NCBI RefSeq assembly: GCF_036588685.1
Contig: NC_086377.1
Span: forward strand, 69,074,283-69,138,282
DNA: 64,000 nt
Reading direction: 5' to 3'
From: Mytilus trossulus
Taxonomy: Eukaryota > Mollusca > Bivalvia > Mytilida > Mytilidae
The position numbers and the translations under genes were made by a program. Below, piece after piece: positions 55,979 through 64,000 of this stretch. Under the pieces are notes generated by a model. The model did no database searches. It was not told the DNA's origin and saw only the letters and a list, made by a program, of their open reading frames with translations. Within the stretch, counting starts at the first letter, position 1; every line of letters starts with the position of its first letter.

Positions 55979-56022
55979 AGTGCTAATGCGGCGTAAAGCA
56001 ACCAACAATCAATCAATCAATA
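55979..56022 (+). repeat. Minimal LINE 3' tail fragment
   Basis: 'agtgctaatgcggcgtaaag' then 'caaccaacaatcaatcaatc'. Only the terminal ~44 bp of the LINE. The upstream 'gcatcgatccag' is not LINE sequence, so this could be the end of a SINE that borrowed the tail. Confidence 0.8.
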
Positions 56023-56069
56023 AAAGGGAAATTTCGACATCTGGTCAATATGAACGGAGAAATCGCTAC

Positions 56070-56155
56070 AGCCAGTCATAACGAAATCTCAGTCATGCAT
56101 TATGAAATCACACCCGTGCATTACGAAATCACAGTCATGCATTATGAACAGATGA
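56070..56155 (+). repeat. Minisatellite, ~24-bp unit, about four copies
   Basis: Units resemble 'gcattatgaaatcacacccgt' and encode a repeating 'MHYEIT' if translated. Just upstream of the Crypton-like piece. Confidence 0.7.
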
Positions 56156-56336
56156 AACGGGACATCGATGAAATCAAAATGTCGTTTATTTCTTTCATTT
56201 TTTTTGAATTTATGAGAATTGAGAATAAAATTTGAAAGTTGTGTTTTATATTTGTAAATACACACTTCAGCATTACTCTACACGTAAAGCGCCACCCGTA
56301 CTGTTTATTTGTTTGATCAGACTACCCTGCGTGAAA

Positions 56337-56852
56337 ATGGAAGATGAAGGTCTGCCGTGGAGAAAGTTTCAGACAGATTTGCGACAAAAGGGGGAAGATA
56401 TGCTTCAAGTATTTGTGAATGACATAGACCGCAATGAACAATTAAGTAATAGAGAAGAGTTGTTGACATTAGCCAGCGCTCTAGCTGGTAGAGGTGTTAT
56501 TCTCGAGGAGGTCCCCATTGACAATGTTGACTCTGTGCCTTTGGTCAATCTTGAGCAATGTGATACAACCATACATGTACAAAACCCTGAAGATTTACTT
56601 CAAAATAATTCAAATGAGGGGAATGATGGTAGATAAAAAGCTGTTACGATTAGTGACATTGAACAATTTATTCTTGCTACCAGAAATGCAAATACTCGCA
56701 CCAAAACTAAATCCGATTTGAAAATGTTCTATGAGTGGGCTGTATCCAATGGCGAGATGAGAATGGTTGAAGACATACCTTTTCCAGAGCTTGACGGGCT
56801 GCTCGCAAAATTTTATCTAGAGCTACAACTATTATGCAATGATTATAACTAA
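56337..56852 (+). pseudogene. Crypton-type recombinase, N-terminal piece
   Basis: From ATG 56,337 (MEDEGLPWRKFQTDLRQKGE) the frame runs to TAA at 56,634-56,636. It then continues in the same frame (KAVTISDIEQFILATRNANT, RTKTKSDLKMFYEWAVSNGE, EDIPFPELDGLLAKFYLELQ) to TAA at 56,850-56,852. The part after the first stop matches the SAM-like DNA-binding helix bundle of Crypton/DUF3504 tyrosine recombinases: 'N-T-x-x-K-T-x-x-D-L-x-x-F ... I-P-x-x-E-L-D-x-x-L-x-x-F'. The catalytic domain is missing. The 99 residues before it are acidic and unplaced. It is roughly the portion absent from the relic at 35,376, but the two are not from one locus. Confidence 0.6.
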
Positions 56853-57258
56853 TGCCACATAAAGAAATATCCACATGTATAATAGTTCCGGTATAATATT
56901 CGAATTAATGGACTTCTATAGGTTATTATTAAGTAAAATAATCAAAAGTTCAATGAAGGATAAACAAGCTTAATTCAACTAGTTGTTTTCACTGACCCCC
57001 CTATCCTCCTCTTAACTTAATTTTGGAAAATTTGATTGACCCATAAGGTATAAAAATCAATGTCGGATAACCAAATCCTGCAACAGTTCAACCAAGTTTG
57101 TTTTTTTTATCTTACATTGATCTTTTGGTGTCGTCCCTTATTATATAGTCTGATTATAGCGTATAACGATATTACAAACTGGTTCATCAGTTTATGTTCA
57201 TATTTTATATGTATTTTTTTACCAGTCTGCATACCGCCAGCAAGACTGCATTTTCAAG
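56853..57258. other. Non-coding stretch
   Basis: No supported feature between the Crypton and MULE pieces. Confidence 0.4.
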
Positions 57259-57455
57259 TATGAACGCAAGCTGATGGCGTTGCCTTTCCTTCCAGCAGAT
57301 CACATCAGACCAACTTTCAAAACCTGAAAGACCTACAGACAAACCACTTCATCGTCTTGTTAAGTATGTAGAAAACACATGGATCAGCAGTACCGTTTGG
57401 CCCATGGAATCGTGGACAGCCTTCAGCTAGCCGACACGTACACGTAACAATACAG
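57259..57455 (+). pseudogene. MULE-like transposase C-terminal fragment
   Basis: Two frames give YERKLMALPFLPADHIRPTF and, after one shift, PTDKPLHRLVKYVENTWISS, TVWPMESWTAFS, stop, PTRTRNN. The order 'L-P-F-L-P-A-x-x-I-x-P-x-F ... Y-x-x-x-T-W-I-x-S-x-x-W-P-x-x-x-W-x-x-F ... R-T-(N/R)-N' is typical of the region ending at the catalytic Glu in MULE-like transposases of molluscs. The sequence diverges right after R-T-R-N-N. A second partial copy lies at 60,222. Confidence 0.6.
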
Positions 57456-57847
57456 CATGAGATATTTTAAAGCGAGCGGAACTTTTACATGAGCGAGAAG
57501 GTTTCTACAGGTACGAGGTCATATCTGCAACACTAGAAACAAAAGGAATATCTCTTGCAGGAGTAAGTGCAGACGCTTTTGAAGATTTAAAACCTACAGA
57601 AATACATTCACTATTGGTACATCGAGCAAAAGCTGAGGCATGCGATTTACTGAAAAGTTCGAACTGGCTGGCAATTCGTGTGATGAAAAACGGGATCTTT
57701 ATCTTAGACTCTAGACAAACACACCCATGTCCGTTATCTATTGAAGGTGCAACGCATTTGTTAAAAGGCCATGTTCGTCATCATGGTGCAGTAGACATTA
57801 ATCAAAGAGCTGAAAGCTCTGAGGAAAAATTACTCCATTGTCTGTAA
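57452..57847 (+). CDS. Unidentified 130-residue open frame
   Basis: Open from just after TGA near 57,450 to TAA at 57,845-57,847 without an early ATG. It reads ILKRAELLHEREGFYRYEVI, SATLETKGISLAGVSADAFE, DLKPTEIHSLLVHRAKAEAC, then SSNWLAIRVMKNGIFILDSR. Charged and hydrophobic residues alternate as in a folded protein. No family recognised. It follows directly on the MULE-like fragment in a compatible frame, and part of both is duplicated at 60,222-60,465. It may be the C-terminus of that transposon protein or a separate gene of the same element. Confidence 0.35.
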
Positions 57848-58173
57848 TATTGGGATATTGTTTTTGGAAGTCTTGATTTTCACATACCGTAATTAGTTTA
57901 ACATTGCAACATGTCTCGTAAGTATATTATTGATATTCGTATATGTGTGAGTGTGAAGTGAAGGTGACAACTGGCTGTTTTTTAAAGACAAATGAATAGG
58001 TCAAGACTGCCTGATTTGTACAAATAAATACTGTAGAAAGGCTTGTATAGTTCTCACTGGTACATAGTCTGAACCCCCTTCTCCCCAAAAAAATTACGTA
58101 AATACTCTTTTTGTAACTGTTATCAAAGGTCTAATGACACTCGTGTAATTTCAAACATTTGTCAAAGAATTCT
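57848..58173. other. Non-coding stretch
   Basis: Nothing recognised before the MITE at 58,174. Confidence 0.4.
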
Positions 58174-59004
58174 AGTCAAACCGGCACCTGGTTAAATTGG
58201 CACCTGTTTAAATGGACACCTGATCTAGTCAATTCGCCACCCATGTTTAATATATATTTCAACAGTATTTTAAGCAAAAAGAGTAAAAATAAGAAAGGGG
58301 TTGCCAGATTTTTTTCAGTATTGAGGCAAAAGGAGTTAAATACTTACTAAGTTTCACATTTTTGGGTGTTCATGTTCATTTTGTATATATTTATTTTTCT
58401 CAACTAAATGAATTTTTTTTTGTGTTCTTTTAATCATATATTAGGTAGTCCAAATAATTATTACACCTGGAAAGGCTTTTTTAATTTTATTCTTGGACAC
58501 CTTCCTATGACCGCAAAGCTATGTTAATATTTTTCTGGGACGCCCTTCTTCAAACGTCGTAGGTAGGCATCCCAGAAAAAAAATTAAATAGCCTTGCCAG
58601 ACGTCATAATTATTAGGACTGATATATGAGATATTGGATATTTTTTATGCATTATTTTAACCAGTTGAGCATTTTACAGGATTAATTGTTGAATGCTGTT
58701 CAAACTTTACTAAAAAAACACCTTAAATTTGCTAATTATTTGGCATGAAAGTTTGATTTATTGAAAGGGACTCATAGTTTTCCATTTTATTTTTCCAATT
58801 GTCCAACTGTTATAATAACAACTTGGGTAAGGGCTTCGTTGTTTACCTTTATACACAACAACACATTCACTATGTACTTGGTATCAGTTATTAATTAATT
58901 GAATAGGAAATATAAAAACAAATATTATTGGATGCCGAATTTACTTCAAATAGGTGCCGATTTAACCACAGGGACTGTGATTTAACCAGGTGCCGACTTG
59001 ACTT
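58174..59004. mobile_element. MITE with ~24-bp inverted ends, 831 bp
   Basis: Left end 'agtcaaaccggcacctggtt'; right end on the minus strand 'agtcaagtcggcacctggtt'. The 'ggcacct' motif occurs twice more near the left end and once near the right. No clear target duplication. It hosts a separate hairpin at 58,447-58,620. No coding sequence. Confidence 0.65.
58447..58620. mobile_element. Hairpin (palindromic) MITE nested in larger MITE
   Basis: Arms 'agtccaaataattattacac' and 'gtcataattattaggact' continue inward as matching 'ctggaaaggc...ttaatttta' and 'aaattaaata...gccttgccag'. Then 'cttcctatgaccg' faces 'cgtaggtaggcat'. The arms span nearly the whole 174 bp, so the strand folds into one long hairpin. 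Confidence 0.75.
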
Positions 59005-59498
59005 TAACATTTCAAAGCCTTTGCAATCCTTTGCGGTATTTTCTTCACAAAACCTGTTTTTCATCATCAAACAGAAGTAGAAACTGCTTGAAAATGATTC
59101 GGGAACGTTTGATGATTGTTAAAAGAAGTTTATTTCACTCAAAAAACAATTTGGTAACTTATGTTTAAACAGGAAGTTCCAAAAGCACGTGTAAAAGAAG
59201 AAATTAACCGGTGAGATTGGAAATCCGTATATGACAGATATCACTATAGTACGACGTTGAAAGTAAAACAGTTCCATCCTTTTGTAAAAGTCTTTAATAT
59301 ACCTATCCCATTAATGTTTGAAGGGTCTTAAGCTTATTCGAACCATATAAGTCGGTATGAAACACCAAAACGGAACGATCAATAACCGATTACGTTTTGT
59401 AGTTTACAAATTATAAACTGGTTCCCGACAGACTACAACACTTTGTTCGAGTGTAGTGGAATACAAGCAGAAACCAGTTAGTTTGTAAAATAGTAAAT
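59005..59498. other. Non-coding stretch
   Basis: No feature recognised. Confidence 0.4.
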
Positions 59499-59660
59499 AT
59501 GAAACGGAGTGCGGTAGGCGGAGGCAATAATCGACTTTCTGTTGGTCTGGTCAATGGTATTGGAACAATGCCGCTGACGCGTCATTTTCCAAAAACTAAA
59601 GCAGATCAAAACATGTCTTCCGTATTTGAAATCTTGAAATTTCTTATGAACACTGAATAA
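59499..59660 (+). CDS. Small open frame, 53 residues, unknown
   Basis: ATG at 59,499 to TAA at 59,658-59,660: starts MKRSAVGGGNNRLSVGLVNG and ends KFLMNTE. The local GC content is higher than the surroundings. It could be a first coding exon read through into an intron, or chance. No homologue recognised. Confidence 0.2.
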   Translation: MKRSAVGGGNNRLSVGLVNGIGTMPLTRHFPKTKADQNMSSVFEILKFLMNTE

Positions 59661-60221
59661 TATTATTTGAGTTTAGAGTTAAGGAAATGAAAACAGCTGT
59701 GAAAAAAAGTCAAAGAGAGACAGCCATTATAAACGCGGAGGAGCTATGAAAAGAATATATGATGTTAAAAATGTAGTTCAATGTACAACAAGCACGGTGA
59801 ACAAGAATACTAAAGAATCAACCAATTTTTCAGATTCATCCCGTCAAATCTTGCCTCAGTTTATTACATTTGTTGGAAGTTTCAGAAGCTCGCAACACTG
59901 CTTTAAGTAATTATAACTTTTATAGATATGGCTAATAATGCTGTACTGGATTTATCTGATCGTGGTGACTAATCGTACCTCCAGTAGAAAACCCATGCCC
60001 TCTGTATGTCCTATTCCACTGAATATTAATAAGATTTTACACTATTAATTTTGCGGGGCTCTTTATAGCTTGCTGTTCGGGGTGAGTCACGGCTCATGAC
60101 CAACGTTTTGATTACGTCGTACGATAATGAAGACATCGGGTTTAGATAGCAAGACAGTTATACCTGCATTCAACTCTAAGACAGGAACAATGACCAGGAC
60201 TCACAAAAAATTTTCTCGTGG

Positions 60222-60465
60222 AATCGTGGACAGCCTTCAGCCAGCCGACACGTTCACGTAACAATCCAGCATTAGGTATTTTAAAGCGAGCGTAACCTTT
60301 ACATGAGCGAGAAGGTTACTGCGGGTACGAGGTCATATCTGCAACATTAAAAGCAAAAGGAATATCTCTTGCAGTAGTAAGTGCAGACGCTTTTGAAAAT
60401 TTCAAACCTACAGAAATACATTTACTATTGGTACATCGAGCAAAAGCTGAGACATCGGAATTAGA
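60222..60465 (+). repeat. Partial duplicate of 57,403-57,650
   Basis: 'ggaatcgtggacagccttca', 'acatgagcgagaaggtt' and 'tattggtacatcgagcaaaa' recur with about 10% change. The piece sits between 20-bp direct repeats 'gacatcgggtttagatagca' (60,132) and 'gacatcggaattagatagca' (60,451). Confidence 0.8.
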
Positions 60466-62126
60466 TAGCATTGGTTTTGTAACGACGCGCGTTAATAATT
60501 AAAATTCTAGAAATATATAAAGCAGGGATCATATTTATTAATTTATAATGGGTAATTCTCTGGAGATATAATGATAATTATACTGTAAGGTGTGATTGAT
60601 GACCACAAGACAGAATAATAACTTAATAATAAATTTACTTTTAAATGGGTATAGAACCTTGTTTCTTTTTTAAGGGCATACGATACAGTAGAGATCCCTC
60701 GTTGATTTTATCTTAAAATTTTGATAGAAGGTCAATTTCAATGTGTACTTTGCAAATATGCAAAGAAAAAAGTACCTTCATGACTTACTTTTTGAGATAA
60801 TTTGGTTCGAAATTTGCATATTTGGAAGAAAATCCCTGTAATGTCATAAATTATGACTTTTAAAGAAAGTAACAATACTTTTGAACGAAAAGTCATAACT
60901 TAACCGGGTTTTCTGTAAAATATTCCCTTGATCCATGGCATCAACATACTGAAACAAGTTTAAGGTTATATCAAATCCTCATGTTCCGGATTTAGATGCT
61001 ATATCCGAAATAAAGAAATTGACCATATTTTTGCGTCTTTTCGGAAGTGCAGAAAAAATTTGATCGTTGATTTTTTCCTGAAATTTTGGCGGAGTGTTCT
61101 TGAAACAGTACTTAATTGATTGCAGAAGAAAAAAATTGGGGTCCATGTGCTTGTTTTTTCAATAAAAGCCATTTACCTTATTTTTTTATGACGTCTGTCA
61201 GTATGGCGCTAAATTAAGTTTAAATCGCAACAACGTCGTTTAATCATTCCCGCCATACACGAGTTCGCTGTCAAGTATATGCAGGTGTTTTTCAAAGCGT
61301 TGATACGTATCATAAAAATTTATAAGATGGTTAATCATAAAATGGAAAAATATTTGTGCTAAACATTTACGAAACGAAATCTGGACAGGAACCTTTTCAT
61401 AATAAAAAAAAAAAGACTATATAAAAGGATTCTAGCAGATTGCTTTGTCAGATGTACGGCAAAAAAGAAAATCTGATAGAAGTATAAAGATGCATCTCCG
61501 TCCGACATTAGTTCTAAATTGCTTCATGTACTGTAAGAGGATAGACAACATTATTGACATGACAAAATGTGAACCAACTATAAATAAAGTGAGGCAATAC
61601 CATAAATTGACAACAGTATAACCTTCAACAATGACAAAACCGATACCGTATCGTCAACTTTAAAAGGTCCCGACGTACTTTGAATTTTTTTTACATTCAA
61701 AAGATAATCATCTTTCAAATTTGAAATATAAGCAGTACTTCTTGTTCAATAATAAGAGCTGTTTTGTGCAATTTAACTCATGCCATTATTGCCTCAATCG
61801 ATCGAAAATGAAGTTGTAACATAATATTATATAGGAAGTACAGCAGCCGGTATAAGAGAATAATATTGAACGATGCCTTTATCAATAGATAAGTTACATA
61901 ACCTTTGTTACGGCGTATACGTATGAATATTGGCGTACTTGTTTGTCTGGAAGTAGAGCTATATTTAAATCACTTTGTTCGTCTGTCCAATCGTCTAACT
62001 ATACGACGAGTTTAAACGTGTGTACACTTTCTGATCTGTCTGTCTGCAATTGGTCTACATCTGCCGATACTTCAATTTTTATCTCTCAATACATTGAAGT
62101 GCAATAGGGACAAGCTTATACAAATA
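60466..62126. other. Non-coding stretch
   Basis: AT-rich, with no exon or element ends recognised. Confidence 0.4.
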
Positions 62127-62345
62127 AGAAGACGTGGTATGAATACCAATGAGGCAAATCTCAATCAGAGACCAAATGGCTAAACGACTATAGGACATCG
62201 GACGGCCTTCAACAATGAGTAAAACCCATACCGCATAATAAGCTATGAAAGGCCCCTACATGACAAATGCAAAACAACTCAAACGGGAAACTTACGGCCT
62301 GATTTAAGTACAAAACAATGAACAAATTACAAATATGATGAACAA
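62127..62345 (+). repeat. Foldback-arm repeat, single copy
   Basis: 'agacgtggtatgaataccaa', 'cggacggccttcaacaatga', 'aaaggcccctacatgac' and 'ctcaaacgggaaacttacgg'. A well-preserved single arm of the 21,843 foldback family. Confidence 0.8.
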
Positions 62346-62534
62346 TACCGAAAGACACGATTTAATTACAAGCCCTTTTAACAGCATGGGAACGGGCGTT
62401 TTCTCGTTTTGGTCTATTACATCCAGTTTCATATACAAAAAGATTACAACCAATTAAACAAACTAACGTGTGACAATTCTGCATCTATCGGTAATATTTT
62501 GCTTAAATTCATACCAAAAACGACACCAATAAAT

Positions 62535-62850
62535 TTTATGCCCCACCTACGACAGTAGAGGGGCATTATGTTTTCTGGTCTGTGCGTCCGTTTGTCCGTC
62601 TTTTCGTTCGTTCGTCCGTCCGTTCGTCCGTCTGTCTCGCTTCAGGTTAAAGTTTTTGGTCAAGGTAGTTTTTGATGAAGTTGAAGTCCAATCAACTTCA
62701 AACTTAGTACACATGTTCCCTATGATATGATCTTTCTAATTTCAATGCCAAAATAGAGTTTTTATACCAATGTCACGGTCCACTGAACATAGAAAATGAT
62801 AGTGCGAGTGGGGCGTTCGTGTACTGAGGACACATTCTTGTTTTGATATC
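62535..62850 (+). repeat. Dispersed repeat with cgtccgt microsatellite
   Basis: 'cccacctacgacagtagagg' and 'ggcattatgttttctggtct' are followed by a (cgttcgtccgtc)n tract, 'ggtcaaggtagtttttgatg', 'tcacggtccactgaac' and 'ggacacattcttgtt'. I recall this block as frequent in bivalve genomes, but no second copy is present in this window. Confidence 0.55.
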
Positions 62851-63552
62851 TTTTAAATGGACTTTTATTGACAGTTTTTCTACATACACTTACAATATTA
62901 TATGTTTTTAAAATATCAATTAAAATCGGCAATTTTTTTTATGTACCAATTTCAAGTCCAGAACAGGACGAGACACTCTTTATTTATTATTTTATTTACG
63001 AATAGGGGTGTTATACGACCTTGTCCACCAATGAGGGTCTCGCACATGCAGTCAGTTTTGTTATTTCATTGATAATCTGTTAAATTTGGTCTTACAATGA
63101 CAATTCTCCGTAAAATTTGGAGGCTGCCAATGCTAAACAAGAAAAGAAAAAAAAAAGACACAAACTTAACTATTTTGATTCTGATGTTTTTCAATTCAAT
63201 ATAGTATTATTTACTTCGAATTCATTATCAATAAATGAAAATAACTGTTCTCGTCATGAAAAATATTGCACAGCTGTACAACACGCCGTAGTAATGACTT
63301 TTGTGTATGGATTTCAACACCAAACCCGATTCGGCCACCCTACACGCCATAGATTTTGTTATTTTTTTATCATTAATCACGGGTTCATATGTTTTCTCAT
63401 TTCTTTAAGTTTCATTAAAATTACATTGGGATGTCATACATGTGCAATTAAATATTTGCCGCTGGACGTTTAGCAGCTACCAATACTCATAATTAGCTAT
63501 TGCAGGTCGTTTTGTACCGAATTGTGTTCTTGGTAAAATGTTTTTCAGCATG
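62851..63552. other. Non-coding stretch
   Basis: A 118-residue plus-strand frame at 63,117 has no motif and hydrophobic A/T-driven composition. No gene called. Confidence 0.4.
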
Positions 63553-63894
63553 TTACAGTTTAAGCAAGAATAGTAAGATAGACCCAAATCCTTGCAATTT
63601 TTCTTTCTCTACGTTGAGCAGATTCCTCTGGGCCGTGCAGTTTTGAAAGTTATTCAGTGCCAGACTAAAAAGCTCCACAATTCTACTTCCGTCTTTCCAT
63701 GTTATACTGTCAGTACTCTCTTCTGTGTCTATCACCATTTCTTCAATTTCGTTATGCAAAATTGTATTTGATTTATTTTTGTACATCTCAAGTATTTCTC
63801 CTTTTAAAAATCTCACTGCTTTTCGGCGTATTTTCCCGTCTTTTAGAAACGGCAAACCACTTTTTAAGCAGGTACTTTTTAAAAATTCGCGCAA
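63553..63894 (-). pseudogene. Mutator-like transposase N-terminal fragment
   Basis: The minus-strand frame reads KDGKIRRKAVRFLKGEILEM, then ITWKDGSRIVELFSLALNNF, QNCTAQRNLL and GFGSILLFLL, ending at 63,553. The order 'W-(K/R)-(D/E)-G-x-R-(I/V)-V-E-L-x-x-L-A-x-x-(F/L)-x-x-C ... G-x-x-(S/A)-(I/M)-L' is the N-terminal signature of the Mutator-like transposase domain proteins, upstream of the part seen at 12,221-12,501. One cysteine of the usual C-x2-C is lost. The start codon is not clear (no ATG at the open-frame start). Confidence 0.5.
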
Positions 63895-64000
63895 CCAAAA
63901 TTAATGACGTCAGTGAATATTTCGCGAAATATGACTTCTTTTAAAGTAACGTCGCGAAATGTGAACGTTCTTATTAGAAACATCGCGAAATTACAACGTT
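63895..64000. repeat. Short 'cgcgaaa' repeat cluster
   Basis: 'cgcgaaat' occurs three times and 'cgcgcaa' once at intervals of about 35 bp, up to the window edge. Possibly the end of a MITE extending outside. Confidence 0.4.

Noticed and set aside
1-64000. CRISPR array, operons, prokaryotic terminators or ribosome-binding sites
   Set aside because: Spliced exons, LINE/LTR elements and MITEs show eukaryotic DNA. The only regular arrays are ~165-bp, AT-rich and 24-bp tandem repeats with no spacers.
1-64000. tRNA, rRNA or snRNA genes
   Set aside because: I looked for cloverleaf-like A/B boxes and conserved rRNA/snRNA blocks by eye and found none convincing. The only B-box-like string (55,970) lacks an A box. 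A covariance-model scan would settle it.

Overview
The window is eukaryotic, AT-rich and densely filled with transposable elements. There are no operons or ribosome-binding sites. Coding pieces are short exons with consensus splice sites or decayed transposon genes. Several dispersed repeats are ones I recognise as abundant in marine mussels (Mytilus): the arm beginning near 'gatgtggtatga', the repeat containing 'gacgtggcacggtacttgtc', the block bounded by 'aggctctaaagagcctg', and the 'cccacctacgacagtagagg' block. A Mytilus-like bivalve is the best guess, from recall and not from a search.

Layout. 1-12.5 kb: short repeats, a broken PHD finger, a HIRAN-like terminal exon, a duplicated 265-bp segment, a decayed RecQ helicase piece, coiled-coil exons, a terminal exon near 10.6-11.0 kb and a Mutator-like transposase scrap. 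12.8-25 kb: repeat-rich, with a retroelement ORF1-like gene on the minus strand (one in-frame stop), a KDZ-transposase-type zinc exon, and several non-autonomous DNA elements (TA-target MITE, piggyBac-type MITE, large foldback). 25,148-33,918: an almost complete BEL/Pao LTR retrotransposon with two nearly identical LTRs. It is broken by frameshifts and a stop, and split by a 1,056-bp hAT-type MITE with a perfect 8-bp target duplication. 34-40 kb: a ~165-bp tandem array joined to a decayed Crypton-type tyrosine recombinase, a 5'-truncated LINE with a 13-bp target duplication, and a MULE-like transposase pseudogene. About 40.75-46.92 kb: an apparently intact I/Nimb-type LINE with ORF1 and ORF2 overlapping at TAATG. 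47-64 kb: more MITEs and repeats, exons of a ubiquitin-specific protease, a BEL gag scrap, duplicated exons of unknown origin, a Crypton N-terminal piece, a MULE C-terminal piece with a second partial copy, and a Mutator-like N-terminal scrap.

How the parts relate. The intact LINE, its truncated copy, and a short SINE-like family all end in (TCAA)n tails after a shared 'aagcaaccaacaatcaat' block. This suggests one retrotransposition machinery moved all three. The hAT, piggyBac-type and TA-target MITEs encode nothing and must rely on enzymes from elsewhere. I found no host gene that is complete within the window, and no new multi-gene system. The most informative content is the nested-insertion record and the possibly live LINE.
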